The notes under the pieces were generated by a model that ran no database searches, was not told the origin of the DNA, and worked only from the letters and a program-made list of their open reading frames with translations. From positions 1 to 58,381 of the forward strand of contig NZ_AZGF01000014.1 in the NCBI RefSeq assembly GCF_001434475.1: a stretch of DNA of 58,381 nt. The letters are read 5' to 3'. Shown one piece after another: positions 34,464 to 43,102 of the stretch (positions are counted from its first letter, which is position 1; every line of letters starts with the position of its first letter). The position numbers were made by a program, and so were the translations under genes. The stretch is from Paucilactobacillus suebicus DSM 5007 = KCTC 3549 (GTDB taxonomy: Bacteria > Bacillota > Bacilli > Lactobacillales > Lactobacillaceae).

Positions 34464-34594
34464 GAAAAAATACCAGGCAAGATGTGTATAATCTTGTCTG
34501 GCATTTTGCCGTCCGAAATATATCTTATCCGTCTATTTTAAGACGCTCCGATTAACTATAGATCTAATTTACAGAAATTAGGATTAAGTGTCAA
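34464..34594 (-). promoter_or_regulatory. Promoter and terminator-containing leader of the MFS-CPBP operon
   Basis: On the minus strand TTGACA (34589-34594) and TAAATT (34566-34571) are 17 bp apart. After about 60 nt of leader with a CGTCT/AGACG hairpin comes a terminator (CCAGACAAGAT/ATCTTGCCTGG, then TATTTTTT) at 34464-34501. It ends only a few bases before AGGAGG. The terminator could instead belong to the upstream LysR gene, but the promoter lies between them. Confidence 0.6.
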
Positions 34595-34608
34595 GAAATC
34601 ATATTGCA

Positions 34609-35505
34609 CTAACTAAATTCATCGTAGTGTTTCTGACAATACTGTTTAGTAAATTCAACAAAGCGCCTTAATCCCGGATTATGATCGGTTTCGTTAGGAT
34701 AGCCGAGGTAAATATTTTGAAATGGAATAATTTCCGATAAGGTTAATGCTTTAATTCCTGGAAAGGTAGTCACTTCAGTCTTAGGGAGTATTGCGTAGCC
34801 AATATTTTTGGCAACAAATCCTAAAATGGTGCGGTCTTCTTCAAAATCGATCGTTTGTTTTGGTGAAATGTGTTCTGCGATCAACAAGTTATTGATATAC
34901 TGTCGTGCGATGCTTTGCAGTGGAAAAGTCAGTAACGTTTCACCATCTAATTCATTGAGTGAAATTCGATGTCTTCGCGCCAATCGATGTTGTGTACTGA
35001 CAGCAACCACAAAGTTCTGTCTTAGGATTGGTGTGTAAATATAGTGTGGATTTTGTTTGGCCGGTAATGAGCAAACCACGGCATCACAATCGCGATTAAT
35101 TAATGCGTTCTGTAAATTATATGAGCTTTTTTGAATGAACTTAAATTGATCATCTGGATAATGTTTCCAGTATTCACTGATCATTTGGGGGATGAACTGG
35201 GAACCAATTGAGAAGAAAAATCCAAGATTTAATTTAGTGTTCTTAGTGCTGTGAACGTGAATTTGCTTAGCGCCGCTATCTAATGTAGCGAGTGATTCGT
35301 TAACGTAGTAATAAAAATCCATACCCTGTGGTGTTACTTGCAGATCACGGTTAGTTCGATCAAATAATTGAGTGTTTAGCTCTGCTTCAAGCTTAATAAT
35401 GGCATTGCTCACGGATGGCTGTGACACTTTTAAAATATTGGCAGCTCGCTGAAAGCTGCCTGTTTCAACGATTGATTTGAAGTACCTTAACTGGTTTAGA
35501 TTCAC
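34609..35505 (-). CDS. LysR-family regulator
   Basis: A 298-residue LysR protein: NLNQLRYFKSIVETGSFQRAANILKVSQPSVSNAIIKLEAELNTQLFDRTNRDLQVTPQG forms the winged helix, and LNLGFFFSIGSQFIPQMISEY starts the effector domain. The GTG at 35505 is preferred since GAGG lies 8 nt upstream; another GTG at 35514 lies inside that site. It is divergent from the CynX-like permease gene, with an inverted repeat in the gap, and is a candidate activator of that gene. Confidence 0.9.
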   Translation of the reverse strand: MNLNQLRYFKSIVETGSFQRAANILKVSQPSVSNAIIKLEAELNTQLFDRTNRDLQVTPQGMDFYYYVNESLATLDSGAKQIHVHSTKNTKLNLGFFFSIGSQFIPQMISEYWKHYPDDQFKFIQKSSYNLQNALINRDCDAVVCSLPAKQNPHYIYTPILRQNFVVAVSTQHRLARRHRISLNELDGETLLTFPLQSIARQYINNLLIAEHISPKQTIDFEEDRTILGFVAKNIGYAILPKTEVTTFPGIKALTLSEIIPFQNIYLGYPNETDHNPGLRRFVEFTKQYCQKHYDEFS

Positions 35506-35517
35506 TTGACTCACCTC

Positions 35518-35544
35518 ATAGTTAATACCTATATATAATATTTA
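35518..35544. promoter_or_regulatory. Inverted repeat in the LysR-CynX gap
   Basis: ATAGTTAA (35518-35525) and TTAACTAT (35537-35544) form an 8-bp inverted repeat with an 11-bp spacer, close to the LysR start. This is a possible LysR recognition site. Confidence 0.5.
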
Positions 35545-35715
35545 GTTTAACTATAATAAACACACATGTAAATCATTAATACCTTAACTTTAAAAATTAC
35601 TGGACGCTGGACTAGCTGGTATAACAAGGATTCTTGGATACCTCATCTTATAATTGAACCGCACGTAAATTCTCGTTAAACTGCTAACAATTAAGTGATT
35701 GAAAGAAGTATTAGC
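35545..35715 (+). promoter_or_regulatory. Promoter gap before the CynX-like gene
   Basis: No gene is visible in this 170-bp stretch. It should contain the plus-strand promoter. GAAAGAAG before the ATG at 35716 acts as ribosome binding site. Confidence 0.4.
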
Positions 35716-36915
35716 ATGATTCAAAGAAACCGTCTCCGTGGCACGGCCATTGTTTTTGTGGGTGTAATTTTGAGCTCACTCAACCTGAGAGCAGCTGTCA
35801 CGTCATTATCCGACATCTTTAATTCAGTGGCATCAAGTGTTCACGGTTTTGATATATCGATGATTGGAACGTTGCCCTTAATCTCGTTTGCCATATTTGG
35901 TTTATTAGCGCCATTATTGGCTCGTCGTTTTGGTTATGAAATATCGCTATTAATTTCAATGATCTTTGTGACTTTAGGACTGGGGTTAAGGATTCTAGCG
36001 CCAACTTTCATTGGCTTTGCGACCAGTACAATCGTTGCATTAGCCGGAATGGCGTTTGGCAACACGTTATTGCCACCACTGTTTAAGAAATATTTTCCAG
36101 ATCATATTGGTATGGTAACTGCCATTTATGCAGTTTTACTGGCTGTATCAGCGGGGACACCTTCGATAATTTCATCAGATACTGTTAACACGTTGGGATG
36201 GAGATTTTCTCTAGGAATTTGGGCAATTGTGGGCCTGGTAGCAGCATTACCGTGGTTGATGCAAACAGTTTTGAATCGACAAGAAGTTACTGTTAAGATA
36301 TCGGACAAAACGAGGAATAGTAGTCACCCGCATTATCAAATGAAAATGACGATTTCAATTGCTCTGCTATTTGGAGTTGGCGGCATGTTACCAATGTACA
36401 CGATGATCAACTGGCTGCCGAGTTATCTTGCAACGGTTGGATTCAGCGGTCACAATATTGGGACAATGATGTTCTTATATAATATTCTGGGCATTGGACA
36501 TTCAATTATTGTTCCACTAGTGATTGGTAGGATGAAGCATCCATACTACTTAATTGTGTTGGCGGTCTTCTTGCAAACGCTAACATTTATTGGATTTTGG
36601 CTCGTGCCTGGGTTATCATGGGCGTGGGTGGTCATTGCAGCACCAGGATTATTGACGGTACCCGCCGCGTTTCAGTTATTTAACCTACGAAGTAAAACGG
36701 CTGGAGGTGCGGCATTTCTATCATCGATTGCTCAATTTGTCGGCTATATGTTGGCAACTCTGGGTCCGTTGGTGTTTGGATGGCTAAAAGATTGGACTGG
36801 CAATTATAATTTTTCGTTTGCTTTTATGATTCTAATTAGTTTACTGACCCTAACTTTTGGGTTTACGGCAACTTTACCGGGTTACGTGGAGGATAGTCAA
36901 TCAAAGGAGAGGTAG
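35716..36915 (+). CDS. CynX/NimT-family MFS permease
   Basis: A 399-residue permease of the CynX/NimT branch (cyanate, nitroimidazole and related transporters). The first segment carries the conserved NLRAAVTSLSDI, and later segments show GNTLLPPLFKKYFPDH and FVGYMLATLGPLVFGWLKDWTGN. The substrate is not known. The ATG at 35716 has a GAAAGAAG ribosome binding site; the open frame begins seven codons earlier. A related gene is found at 47385-48575. A small gene follows after five bases, so the two form an operon. Confidence 0.9.
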   Translation: MIQRNRLRGTAIVFVGVILSSLNLRAAVTSLSDIFNSVASSVHGFDISMIGTLPLISFAIFGLLAPLLARRFGYEISLLISMIFVTLGLGLRILAPTFIGFATSTIVALAGMAFGNTLLPPLFKKYFPDHIGMVTAIYAVLLAVSAGTPSIISSDTVNTLGWRFSLGIWAIVGLVAALPWLMQTVLNRQEVTVKISDKTRNSSHPHYQMKMTISIALLFGVGGMLPMYTMINWLPSYLATVGFSGHNIGTMMFLYNILGIGHSIIVPLVIGRMKHPYYLIVLAVFLQTLTFIGFWLVPGLSWAWVVIAAPGLLTVPAAFQLFNLRSKTAGGAAFLSSIAQFVGYMLATLGPLVFGWLKDWTGNYNFSFAFMILISLLTLTFGFTATLPGYVEDSQSKER

Positions 36916-36920
36916 ATCCA

Positions 36921-37118
36921 ATGAACTATATTGACCAAACAACGCAAGATCAGCTGTCGGCAAGTGAGTTGTTGAGTTTGATTCGAAAAGAATGCAGATC
37001 AGACAAGGCAGCTACTGAACTTTGTAACATCTACGCACACGATGCACCGCTCTATGAAACGGAAGAGGAACGTAAGAGTTTAGTATGCAATTTGTTGGAG
37101 ACGTTAGAGACGTATTAA
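36921..37118 (+). CDS. Small hypothetical protein, 65 residues
   Basis: I do not recognise a family. The protein is acidic, soluble and predicted helical (SASELLSLIRKECRSDKAATELCNIY and EEERKSLVCNLLETLETY), with two Cys. GGAGAGG lies about 9-10 nt before the ATG, and the gene begins five bases after the CynX-like stop codon, so it is probably translated in that operon. A tandem hairpin element starts five bases after its stop. Confidence 0.65.
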   Translation: MNYIDQTTQDQLSASELLSLIRKECRSDKAATELCNIYAHDAPLYETEEERKSLVCNLLETLETY

Positions 37119-37122
37119 GTAA

Positions 37123-37245
37123 TAGAGAACAGAACGAGCCGTTTAGTTCCTGAGCAATAACGGAATAAAGACCAGTAACTCTCGAATTGTGAGAGTTGCT
37201 GGTCTTTATTTGGTTAAGCGCAGGGAACTGGTTCGTGTAGTTCAT
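37123..37245 (-). repeat. Nested-hairpin element, B type, copy B1
   Basis: On the minus strand the order is AAATGAACTACACGAACC, GCGCTTAACCAAA, a stem TAAAGACCAGCAACTCTC with partner GAGAGTTACTGGTCTTTA, then TTCCGTTATTGCTC, GAACTAAACGG and GTTCTCTA. The inner order (GCTTAACC, stem, CTAAACGG) recalls the CTAAC junctions of the A type. Confidence 0.8.
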
Positions 37246-37248
37246 TTT

Positions 37249-37377
37249 AGAGCAGAGAACGGAACAGACCGGTTAGCTTTTGAGCATTAACGGAACAAAG
37301 AGCATGATCCCTGAACTTTGGGGTCGTGCTCTTTGTTTGGTTAAGCGCAGAAAGCTGGTCTGTGTAGTTCATTTCAA
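37249..37377 (-). repeat. Nested-hairpin element, B type, copy B2
   Basis: In tandem with B1 and with the same framework (AAATGAACTACACAGACC, GCGCTTAACCAAA, TTCCGTTAATGCTC, GCTAACCGG, GTTCTCT). The stems differ but pair: ACAGACC/GGTCTGT outside and CAAAGAGCACGA/TCATGCTCTTTG inside. Confidence 0.8.
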
Positions 37378-37403
37378 CAAAGCTGCCATAAAAAAACCTG
37401 CTC

Positions 37404-38798
37404 CTACTCTTCAACGCCTGTCTTCGAGTAATCGCTAGTATGCAGTCCAATACCGGTAAACCCACTAATCAATGAAAAGACGGGGCAAAGCAAACTGAGG
37501 AAGACAAACGGCAGGTATTGGATTGTTGGTACACCAAGAGTGTTTGCAATAAACACACCGCCAACACCCCATGGAACTAAGTAGTTAAGAACTGTACCAC
37601 CATCTTCCAACACACGACCTAGTGCGGAATTATCAAGACCGCCATCGTTAAATGTTTTCTTAAATGAACGTCCAGGTAAAATGATCGAGAGAAACTGTTC
37701 ACCAACAAAAATATTAACACCAATACATGATGCAATTGCAGCAGTTACCAATTTGGCGTGGCTGTTCAGGTGATGTGCTAATGGTGCCATTACAGCACTG
37801 ATTAAACCAAAATTAACTAATAAGCCACCTAATGAAAGTGTTAAAACAATCAGCGCAACAGTTGGCATCATGCTGACAATTCCACCACGTGAGAGTAGTA
37901 AATTAACTTCGTGGTTAGATGTTTTGGTTACATAGCCATTCAAAATAATATCGCTCATCTTGGCGATGGTAAGTCCGGGATTGTTAAAAAACATCATGAT
38001 AGCCGAAACAAAAACGTTTAGCAGCATGGTAGGGATGGCTGCCATTTTGAATCCAGCACATACGAATACTAAAACGATTGGAATTAAAGCAATAATTGAA
38101 ATACTAAAATCGCTATTTAAGGCGGTCACGGTTGTATGAATTTTGGTCATGTTAGCATGATTGTGGCCTAAACTAAGTATCGCAAATGCAATTGTAGAAA
38201 TAACCGCAGCGGGAATGGTTGACCATAAAATAGTTTTCATGTGATCGAATAGGTCGGTATCAACGACCGCTGCGGCCAAGTTATTGGTTTCAGAAAGCGG
38301 TGAAAGTTTGTCACCAAATACACCACCAAAAACAATGGCACCAGCTACCAAAGCGGGATTAAAGTTCATTGTGACACCGATGCCAAAAAAGGCGATTCCT
38401 ACGGTTGATACTACTGTAAAGCAACTACCAACTGCCGCGCCAACGAGTGAACAAACCAGAAAGACTGTTGGCAAAAACCATTGAGCATTTAGTGCTTTGA
38501 AGCCAATCACCATCATGGTGGGAATCGTACCGGCTGCGATCCAAGTACTAATCATTGCACCAATGAGAATGAAAATGACAATGGGGATGATTCCTTTATC
38601 AATGCCATCTTTGATCCCAGCGTTAATTTGATCCCAGCTTAGGCCTTTGAATTTAGCCCAGAAAATCGTGACTGTAATTGCCAATAAAACGGGAACCTGT
38701 GGTGACAGACCTAATCCAATTACCCCATATCCCATAATTGCCAAGATAATAATCAATACAATAATTGCTTCTCGTAAACTTAATTTAATTTTCATCAT
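37404..38798 (-). CDS. nhaC: NhaC-type Na+/H+ antiporter, T-box regulated
   Basis: A 464-residue NhaC-family carrier with about 11-12 membrane segments. Motifs include GAMISTWIAAGTIPTMMVIG, GVFGDKLSPLSETNNLAAAVV, and GVNIFVGEQFLSIILPGRSF with VPWGVGGVFIANTLGV. NhaC proteins of this group are found in tyrosine-decarboxylation clusters and have been suggested to move amino acids. A T-box leader lies upstream, so expression should respond to an uncharged tRNA, probably tRNA-Tyr. The ATG at 38798 is preferred because GAGG lies 9 nt upstream. A 12-codon open frame with its own strong ribosome binding site lies between the T-box and this gene. Confidence 0.88.
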   Translation of the reverse strand: MMKIKLSLREAIIVLIIILAIMGYGVIGLGLSPQVPVLLAITVTIFWAKFKGLSWDQINAGIKDGIDKGIIPIVIFILIGAMISTWIAAGTIPTMMVIGFKALNAQWFLPTVFLVCSLVGAAVGSCFTVVSTVGIAFFGIGVTMNFNPALVAGAIVFGGVFGDKLSPLSETNNLAAAVVDTDLFDHMKTILWSTIPAAVISTIAFAILSLGHNHANMTKIHTTVTALNSDFSISIIALIPIVLVFVCAGFKMAAIPTMLLNVFVSAIMMFFNNPGLTIAKMSDIILNGYVTKTSNHEVNLLLSRGGIVSMMPTVALIVLTLSLGGLLVNFGLISAVMAPLAHHLNSHAKLVTAAIASCIGVNIFVGEQFLSIILPGRSFKKTFNDGGLDNSALGRVLEDGGTVLNYLVPWGVGGVFIANTLGVPTIQYLPFVFLSLLCPVFSLISGFTGIGLHTSDYSKTGVEE

Positions 38799-38846
38799 AG
38801 TTTTTAGCCTCATTTATCAGATATTGTTGTGAGATAGATCGGTTAA

Positions 38847-38885
38847 TTAATATCGGCCAATACCGCCATTAGTAGTTTGAAACAT
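38847..38885 (-). CDS. Possible 12-residue leader peptide MFQTTNGGIGRY
   Basis: The frame has a strong ribosome binding site (GGAGGA, 7 nt before the ATG) and lies directly after the T-box terminator and 48 nt before nhaC. It ends with a Tyr codon (TAT) before TAA. It could be a real leader peptide that couples translation to the antiporter gene, the decayed start of a lost gene, or chance. The strength of the ribosome binding site argues against chance. Confidence 0.45.
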   Translation of the reverse strand: MFQTTNGGIGRY

Positions 38886-38903
38886 CTTAATTTCCTCCTA
38901 AAT

Positions 38904-39125
38904 AAAAATCGTCCCTATTGCAAACCAATGCAATAGGGACGATTGAACTTTGACCGTGGTACCACCCAAATTGTGCGTATCATACGCACCACTCACTAGA
39001 AGATAATGGATTCTAGCTATTGACCATTGTCATTATATTACGGTATTTCGTAAAACTTACCCTGATTGGTTCGCAGCAACCACCAACTTTCTGACACCCA
39101 GATAAGCAACTACTTAATGTAATTT
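38904..39125 (-). promoter_or_regulatory. T-box riboswitch, probably tRNA-Tyr responsive
   Basis: On the minus strand the leader has a stem I with the apical sequence AGAAAGTTGGTGGTTGCTG followed by CGAACCAA, then the specifier region ACGAAATACCGT. The antiterminator T-box TGGGTGGTACCACGG lies at 38954-38968. A terminator follows with arms AATCGTCCCTATTGCA and TGCAATAGGGACGATT (38905-38944) and a T-run. TAC in the specifier region would mean tyrosine; ATA (Ile) is the alternative reading. A promoter (TTGCTT, 17 bp, TATACT) lies just upstream. Confidence 0.9.
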
Positions 39126-39392
39126 GACGTTAATTATTTGATTAAAAGTATAAAACTATAATATTTGAAAAGCAAGAACTTGTCCATTGGCCTTAAAAGT
39201 GATGAATCTTAATTTAGATCACGAAACATTAAAAAAAATTTTTTCACTTGAATAGTAGTTCTTTTCTTCACAATATCTCTGATGAATACTAAATACACAG
39301 GCATTTGAAATTGTGAAATTTTGTATGCGCTTTTATTTGCTACACAACGATTTTTGCGAATTATATAAAAACGTTTTATAAAACACTTTACA

Positions 39393-39469
39393 AAATGCAA
39401 AAATGGATTATACTGTGTTCATGTTAATTAATTCACAACAATTCTAATTGGTAATGGAGGTATTTAAAA
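39393..39469 (+). promoter_or_regulatory. adhE promoter region
   Basis: TTTACA (39387-39392) and TATACT (39409-39414) are 16 bp apart. Upstream, ATAAAAACGTTTTAT resembles a cre site with two mismatches. TTGTGAAAT near 39310 and TTCACAA near 39432 are each half of a Rex site, but no complete Rex palindrome is present. The gene has a GGAGG ribosome binding site. Confidence 0.5.
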
Positions 39470-42073
39470 ATGATAAAAGAACCTGTTAAAGAAGAAGTTG
39501 ACGTTTCTAAGATGATCAACAAATTAGTTGCTAATGGTCACACTGCATTGGATGAGCTTGATGATTATGATCAAGAGAAAATAGATCATATCGTCCATCA
39601 GATGGCGATGGCTGCATTGGACCATCACATGGAATTAGCAGAGTTAGCCGTTGAAGAAACTCATCGTGGTGTTGTTGAAGACAAAGCCGTTAAAAATATC
39701 TATGCTTCAGAATATATTTGGCACACCATCAAAAATGATAAAACTGTTGGCGTAATTAAAGATGATAAAGAACGTCAATTGATTACGGTTGCTGAACCTT
39801 TAGGTGTAATCGCCGGCATCACACCAGTTACCAACCCAACTTCAACAACTATTTTTAAATCATTGTTAGCAGTTAAAACTCGTAACCCAATTATTTTCGC
39901 CTTCCATCCACAAGCACAAAGTAGTAGTGTTGCGGCCGCTAAGATTGTTTTAAAGGCTGCTGTTGAAGCTGGTGCACCAGAAAATATTATTCAGTGGATT
40001 GATAAGCCTAGTTTGGATGCAACAACTGCCTTAATCAATCATGATGGTGTAGCAAGTGTCCTCGCCACTGGTGGACCAGCCATGGTTAAAGCTGCATACT
40101 CAACTGGTAAACCAGCTTTAGGTGTTGGTCCCGGTAATGGACCTGTTTACATCGAAAAGACTGCCAATATCAAACGAGCTGTTAACGATATTTTACTTTC
40201 AAAAACATTTGATAATGGTATGATCTGCGCTTCTGAAAATAGTGCCGTTATTGATGATGAAATTTATGAGGAAGTTTGCCAAGAATTTAAGGCACACAAT
40301 GCCTTCTTTGTTGCCAAAAAGGATCAAAAGGCTTTGCGTGATGCAATGTTTGATCCAAAGCGTGGTGGTGTACGTGGACCAATTCCAGGTATGTCAGCTT
40401 ACAACATTGCTAAGTTAGCTGGTATCAAGGTGCCAAAGGAAACTAAAATTTTAGTGGCTGAAATTAGTGAAGTTGGCCCTCAAGAATTACTTTCCGCAGA
40501 AAAACTTTCACCAGTGTTGACTATCTATCACGCCAAGAATACGCAAAATGCATTTGATCTATGTGATGCATTACTTCACTTCGGTGGATTGGGTCACACA
40601 GCTGGAATTCAGTCACAAGACGATGATTTGATTCTGAAGTTTGGTATCAAAATGAAGGCTAGTCGTGTGATTGTTAATACACCATCAGCTTTGGGTGGTA
40701 TTGGTAATATGTATAACGAAATGATTCCTTCTCTAACATTGGGAACAGGATCATGGGGCAAAAATTCTATTTCACATAACGTTTCATCATTTGATTTAAT
40801 CAACATTAAAACGATCGCAAAGAGACGTAATAACATGCAATGGGTAAAACTTCCTCGAGTATACTTTGAAAAAACTTCGGTTCGTTATCTAGAAGATATG
40901 CCGGGTGTTAAAAAGGTTATGATTATCAGTGATCCAAGTATGGTTAAATTTGGCTATGCGGACATCGTGATTAATGAATTAAAACGTCGTCCTAATGGCA
41001 ACGAAATGCAATACGAAATCTTCTCAGATATTGAACCAGATCCATCAACAGATACTGTTGAACGTGGTTTGAAACAGATCCGTGAATTCGAGCCAGATAC
41101 GATCATTGCCATTGGTGGTGGTTCTGCACTGGATGCTGGTAAGAATATGTGGATGTTCTATGAGCATCCAGAGTCAAGCTTCTTTGGTGCTAAGCAGAAG
41201 TACCTCGATATCCGCAAACGGACTTACAAGTTTGGCACACCAAACAAGGCTAAGTTTGTGGCAATTCCAACAACTTCAGGAACTGGATCAGAAATGACAC
41301 CATTTGCCGTTATCACTGATAGCAAGACACATGTCAAGTACCCATTGGCTGACTACGCTTTGACTCCAGATGTGGCAATCGTGGATCCACAATTTATCCA
41401 AACAGTACCAAAGCGTACCATTGCATTTTCTGGACTTGATGTTTTATCACATGCTACTGAATCATATGTTTCGGCATTAGCTTCAGATTATACTCGCCCG
41501 TGGTCACTGCAAGCTGCCAAGCTGGTCTTTGATAACTTGGAAGCATCTTACAATGGAGACCAACACGCTAAAGAAGAAATGCATAATGCTTCTGCCCTTG
41601 CCGGAATGGCATTTGCAAATGCCTTCTTGGGTGTAAACCACTCAGTTGCTCATAAGCTTGGTGGGGAATTCGGACTTCCTCATGGATTGTGTATCGCAAT
41701 TACTTACCCTCACGTTGTTAAATATAACGCGAAGGAACCACAGAAGTTCCAAGCATGGCCTAAGTATGAATATTTCCATGCAAACAAGGATTATGCCGAT
41801 CTAGCGCGGTATGTCGGGGTGCAAGGTAATACGGACGAAGAATTAATTGATGGATTAGTTCAGAAGCTCATCAAGTTGGCACACGCTGTTGGTGTTAACT
41901 TGAGTTTGAAAGGGAATGGAGTTAAGAAAGCTGATTTTGACAAGTCTGTAGATCATATGGCTGAATTGGCTTATGAAGATCAATGTACTGTCGCCAACCC
42001 AAAGGAACCATTAATCTCAGATTTGAAACAAATCTTGATTGATGATTATGATGGTAAGAATGTAGAGAAGTAG
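39470..42073 (+). CDS. adhE: Bifunctional acetaldehyde-CoA / alcohol dehydrogenase
   Basis: The 867-residue protein has the full AdhE layout. An N-terminal CoA-acylating aldehyde dehydrogenase (residues about 1-440) has catalytic Cys253 in [11 protein letters not shown] linker and a C-terminal iron alcohol dehydrogenase (about 460-867) follow, with [13 protein letters not shown] for NAD binding and [13 protein letters not shown] and [16 protein letters not shown] as metal ligands. It reduces acetyl-CoA to ethanol in two NADH-dependent steps, regenerating NAD+ in heterofermentation. Domains and length are complete. It is monocistronic with a strong terminator. Codon choice looks like that of a highly expressed gene. 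Confidence 0.97.
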   Translation: MIKEPVKEEVDVSKMINKLVANGHTALDELDDYDQEKIDHIVHQMAMAALDHHMELAELAVEETHRGVVEDKAVKNIYASEYIWHTIKNDKTVGVIKDDKERQLITVAEPLGVIAGITPVTNPTSTTIFKSLLAVKTRNPIIFAFHPQAQSSSVAAAKIVLKAAVEAGAPENIIQWIDKPSLDATTALINHDGVASVLATGGPAMVKAAYSTGKPALGVGPGNGPVYIEKTANIKRAVNDILLSKTFDNGMICASENSAVIDDEIYEEVCQEFKAHNAFFVAKKDQKALRDAMFDPKRGGVRGPIPGMSAYNIAKLAGIKVPKETKILVAEISEVGPQELLSAEKLSPVLTIYHAKNTQNAFDLCDALLHFGGLGHTAGIQSQDDDLILKFGIKMKASRVIVNTPSALGGIGNMYNEMIPSLTLGTGSWGKNSISHNVSSFDLINIKTIAKRRNNMQWVKLPRVYFEKTSVRYLEDMPGVKKVMIISDPSMVKFGYADIVINELKRRPNGNEMQYEIFSDIEPDPSTDTVERGLKQIREFEPDTIIAIGGGSALDAGKNMWMFYEHPESSFFGAKQKYLDIRKRTYKFGTPNKAKFVAIPTTSGTGSEMTPFAVITDSKTHVKYPLADYALTPDVAIVDPQFIQTVPKRTIAFSGLDVLSHATESYVSALASDYTRPWSLQAAKLVFDNLEASYNGDQHAKEEMHNASALAGMAFANAFLGVNHSVAHKLGGEFGLPHGLCIAITYPHVVKYNAKEPQKFQAWPKYEYFHANKDYADLARYVGVQGNTDEELIDGLVQKLIKLAHAVGVNLSLKGNGVKKADFDKSVDHMAELAYEDQCTVANPKEPLISDLKQILIDDYDGKNVEK

Positions 42074-42106
42074 CTATTGTGGCTAGCTTGTGACGGCATG
42101 ACAAAA

Positions 42107-42147
42107 GCATGCACTAGGATTGATGAAGGCCTGGTGCGTGTTTTTTT
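42107..42147 (+). terminator. Intrinsic terminator of adhE
   Basis: GCATGCACTAGG and CCTGGTGCGTG form an imperfect stem followed by seven T. Confidence 0.75.
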
Positions 42148-42177
42148 GTAGGATTTGTGAAACTTTATAGATTAATA

Positions 42178-42297
42178 GTGCTCCACCAAGCAGACATCCA
42201 TAAAATAACGAAGGAACAGGAAAACCGTTCAAAGTTCGAACGATTTACCTGTTCCTTCGTTATTTTACAATGTCTAACCGCTTGGTTACGCACACTA
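42178..42297 (+). repeat. Nested-hairpin element, D type, copy D1
   Basis: Runs from GTGCT to CGCACACTA. P1 is CCAAGC/GCTTGG, P2 AGACAT/ATGTCT, P3 AAAATAACGAAGGAACAGG with a perfect complement, and the loop CGTTCAAAGTTCGAACG is itself a hairpin. TCTAACC stands at the right junction. Confidence 0.85.
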
Positions 42298-42302
42298 TTA
42301 AT

Positions 42303-42423
42303 AATGTTCCACCAAGCAGATACTCATGAAATAAGCAAAAAAATGATCAACTGTTCAAAGTGCGAACAGTTAATCATTTTTCCGTTTATTTCAAAGTATC
42401 TAACCGCTTGGTTCCACACACTA
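42303..42423 (+). repeat. Nested-hairpin element, D type, copy D2
   Basis: In tandem with D1. P1 CCAAGC/GCTTGG and the junction TCTAACC are kept. P2 is AGATACT/AGTATCT, P3 GAAATAAGC...AATGAT with ATCATT...TTTATTTC, and the tip ACTGTTCAAAGTGCGAACAGT is described by arms ACTGTTC and GAACAGT. It ends CCACACACTA, and the complement of its last three bases is the TAG stop of the GNAT gene. Confidence 0.85.
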
Positions 42424-42945
42424 CTTTAGCAACAATTGATACGCAAATCTTGGTTCCTTTGGTTCGTGCATGAAAATGGTTTCCCTTCTTTCGAAACCAT
42501 TTGAAGTAATGACATGTTGCATTCCCTTGTTATCTGGATGAGTGTCAATCCGAACATCCTTGTATCCTAGGATGCTTGAGATCGTTAGTAATCCACTAAC
42601 TAATCTCTCTGATAAGTGCTGTCCACGGTAGTTTCCAGATACAGCAATTCGATGAATAGCAGTGTAACGGCCCTCAACACCGTTAATCCAGCTTCCGTCT
42701 TCAATGTGCAGGTAGTTAACATCTAATTCCTGATGAAGCGCAGCTGTTCCAGCAATTTTACCGTCGACGATAATTACATACGTAATACCATTATCGACGT
42801 CCGTTTGCAGGTCGCTATCTTCTGGGTAGCCGTGTTGCCACTGATCGACACCCTGTTGATGCAAATAGGTTTTTGCATCGTGAATGATTGAAGTAATAGC
42901 GGGTAAATCTTTGGTAGTTGCGAGTCTTAAGTAAGTTGCAGGCAT
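42421..42945 (-). CDS. GNAT-family N-acetyltransferase
   Basis: A 174-residue GNAT protein. The N-terminal ATYLRLATTKDLPAITSII is the usual first strand and helix. TAIHRIAVSGNYRGQHLSERLVSGLL carries the acetyl-CoA loop (here Gly-Asn-Tyr-Arg-Gly-Gln-His-Leu-Ser, a variant of Q/RxxGxG/A), and VRIDTHPDNKGMQHVITSNGFERRETIFM completes the fold. The acceptor is unknown. AGGAAG precedes the ATG. The TAG stop lies in the end of hairpin element D2. Confidence 0.88.
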   Translation of the reverse strand: MPATYLRLATTKDLPAITSIIHDAKTYLHQQGVDQWQHGYPEDSDLQTDVDNGITYVIIVDGKIAGTAALHQELDVNYLHIEDGSWINGVEGRYTAIHRIAVSGNYRGQHLSERLVSGLLTISSILGYKDVRIDTHPDNKGMQHVITSNGFERRETIFMHEPKEPRFAYQLLLK

Positions 42946-43064
42946 AGGTTAACACTTCCTTTATAATAATAAAAAACTAATTAGTCAAATAAGTGATTTT
43001 TTGGAAACTCAATTATTGTACTTTAGTTTTGATTCAACTGCAACAGTTATATATTTTAATAAGC

Positions 43065-43102
43065 AAAAACAGGACTGAAATATGATTTCAGTCCTGTTTT
43101 TT
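43065..43102. terminator. Intrinsic terminator after the TetR gene
   Basis: AAAACAGGACTGAAA and TTTCAGTCCTGTTTT form a perfect stem with A- and T-runs on both sides. Confidence 0.85.

Noticed and set aside
37012-37465. Two minus-strand frames beginning MNYT(N/D)Q that look like paralogous small proteins
   Set aside because: They are translations of the tandem B-type hairpin elements and read through both stems and into neighbouring genes. The resemblance to the start of the gene at 36921 is probably chance.
39300-39440. A Rex operator upstream of adhE
   Set aside because: Only separated half sites (TTGTGAAAT, TTCACAA) occur. No complete inverted repeat is present, so I list it only as a possibility within the promoter entry.
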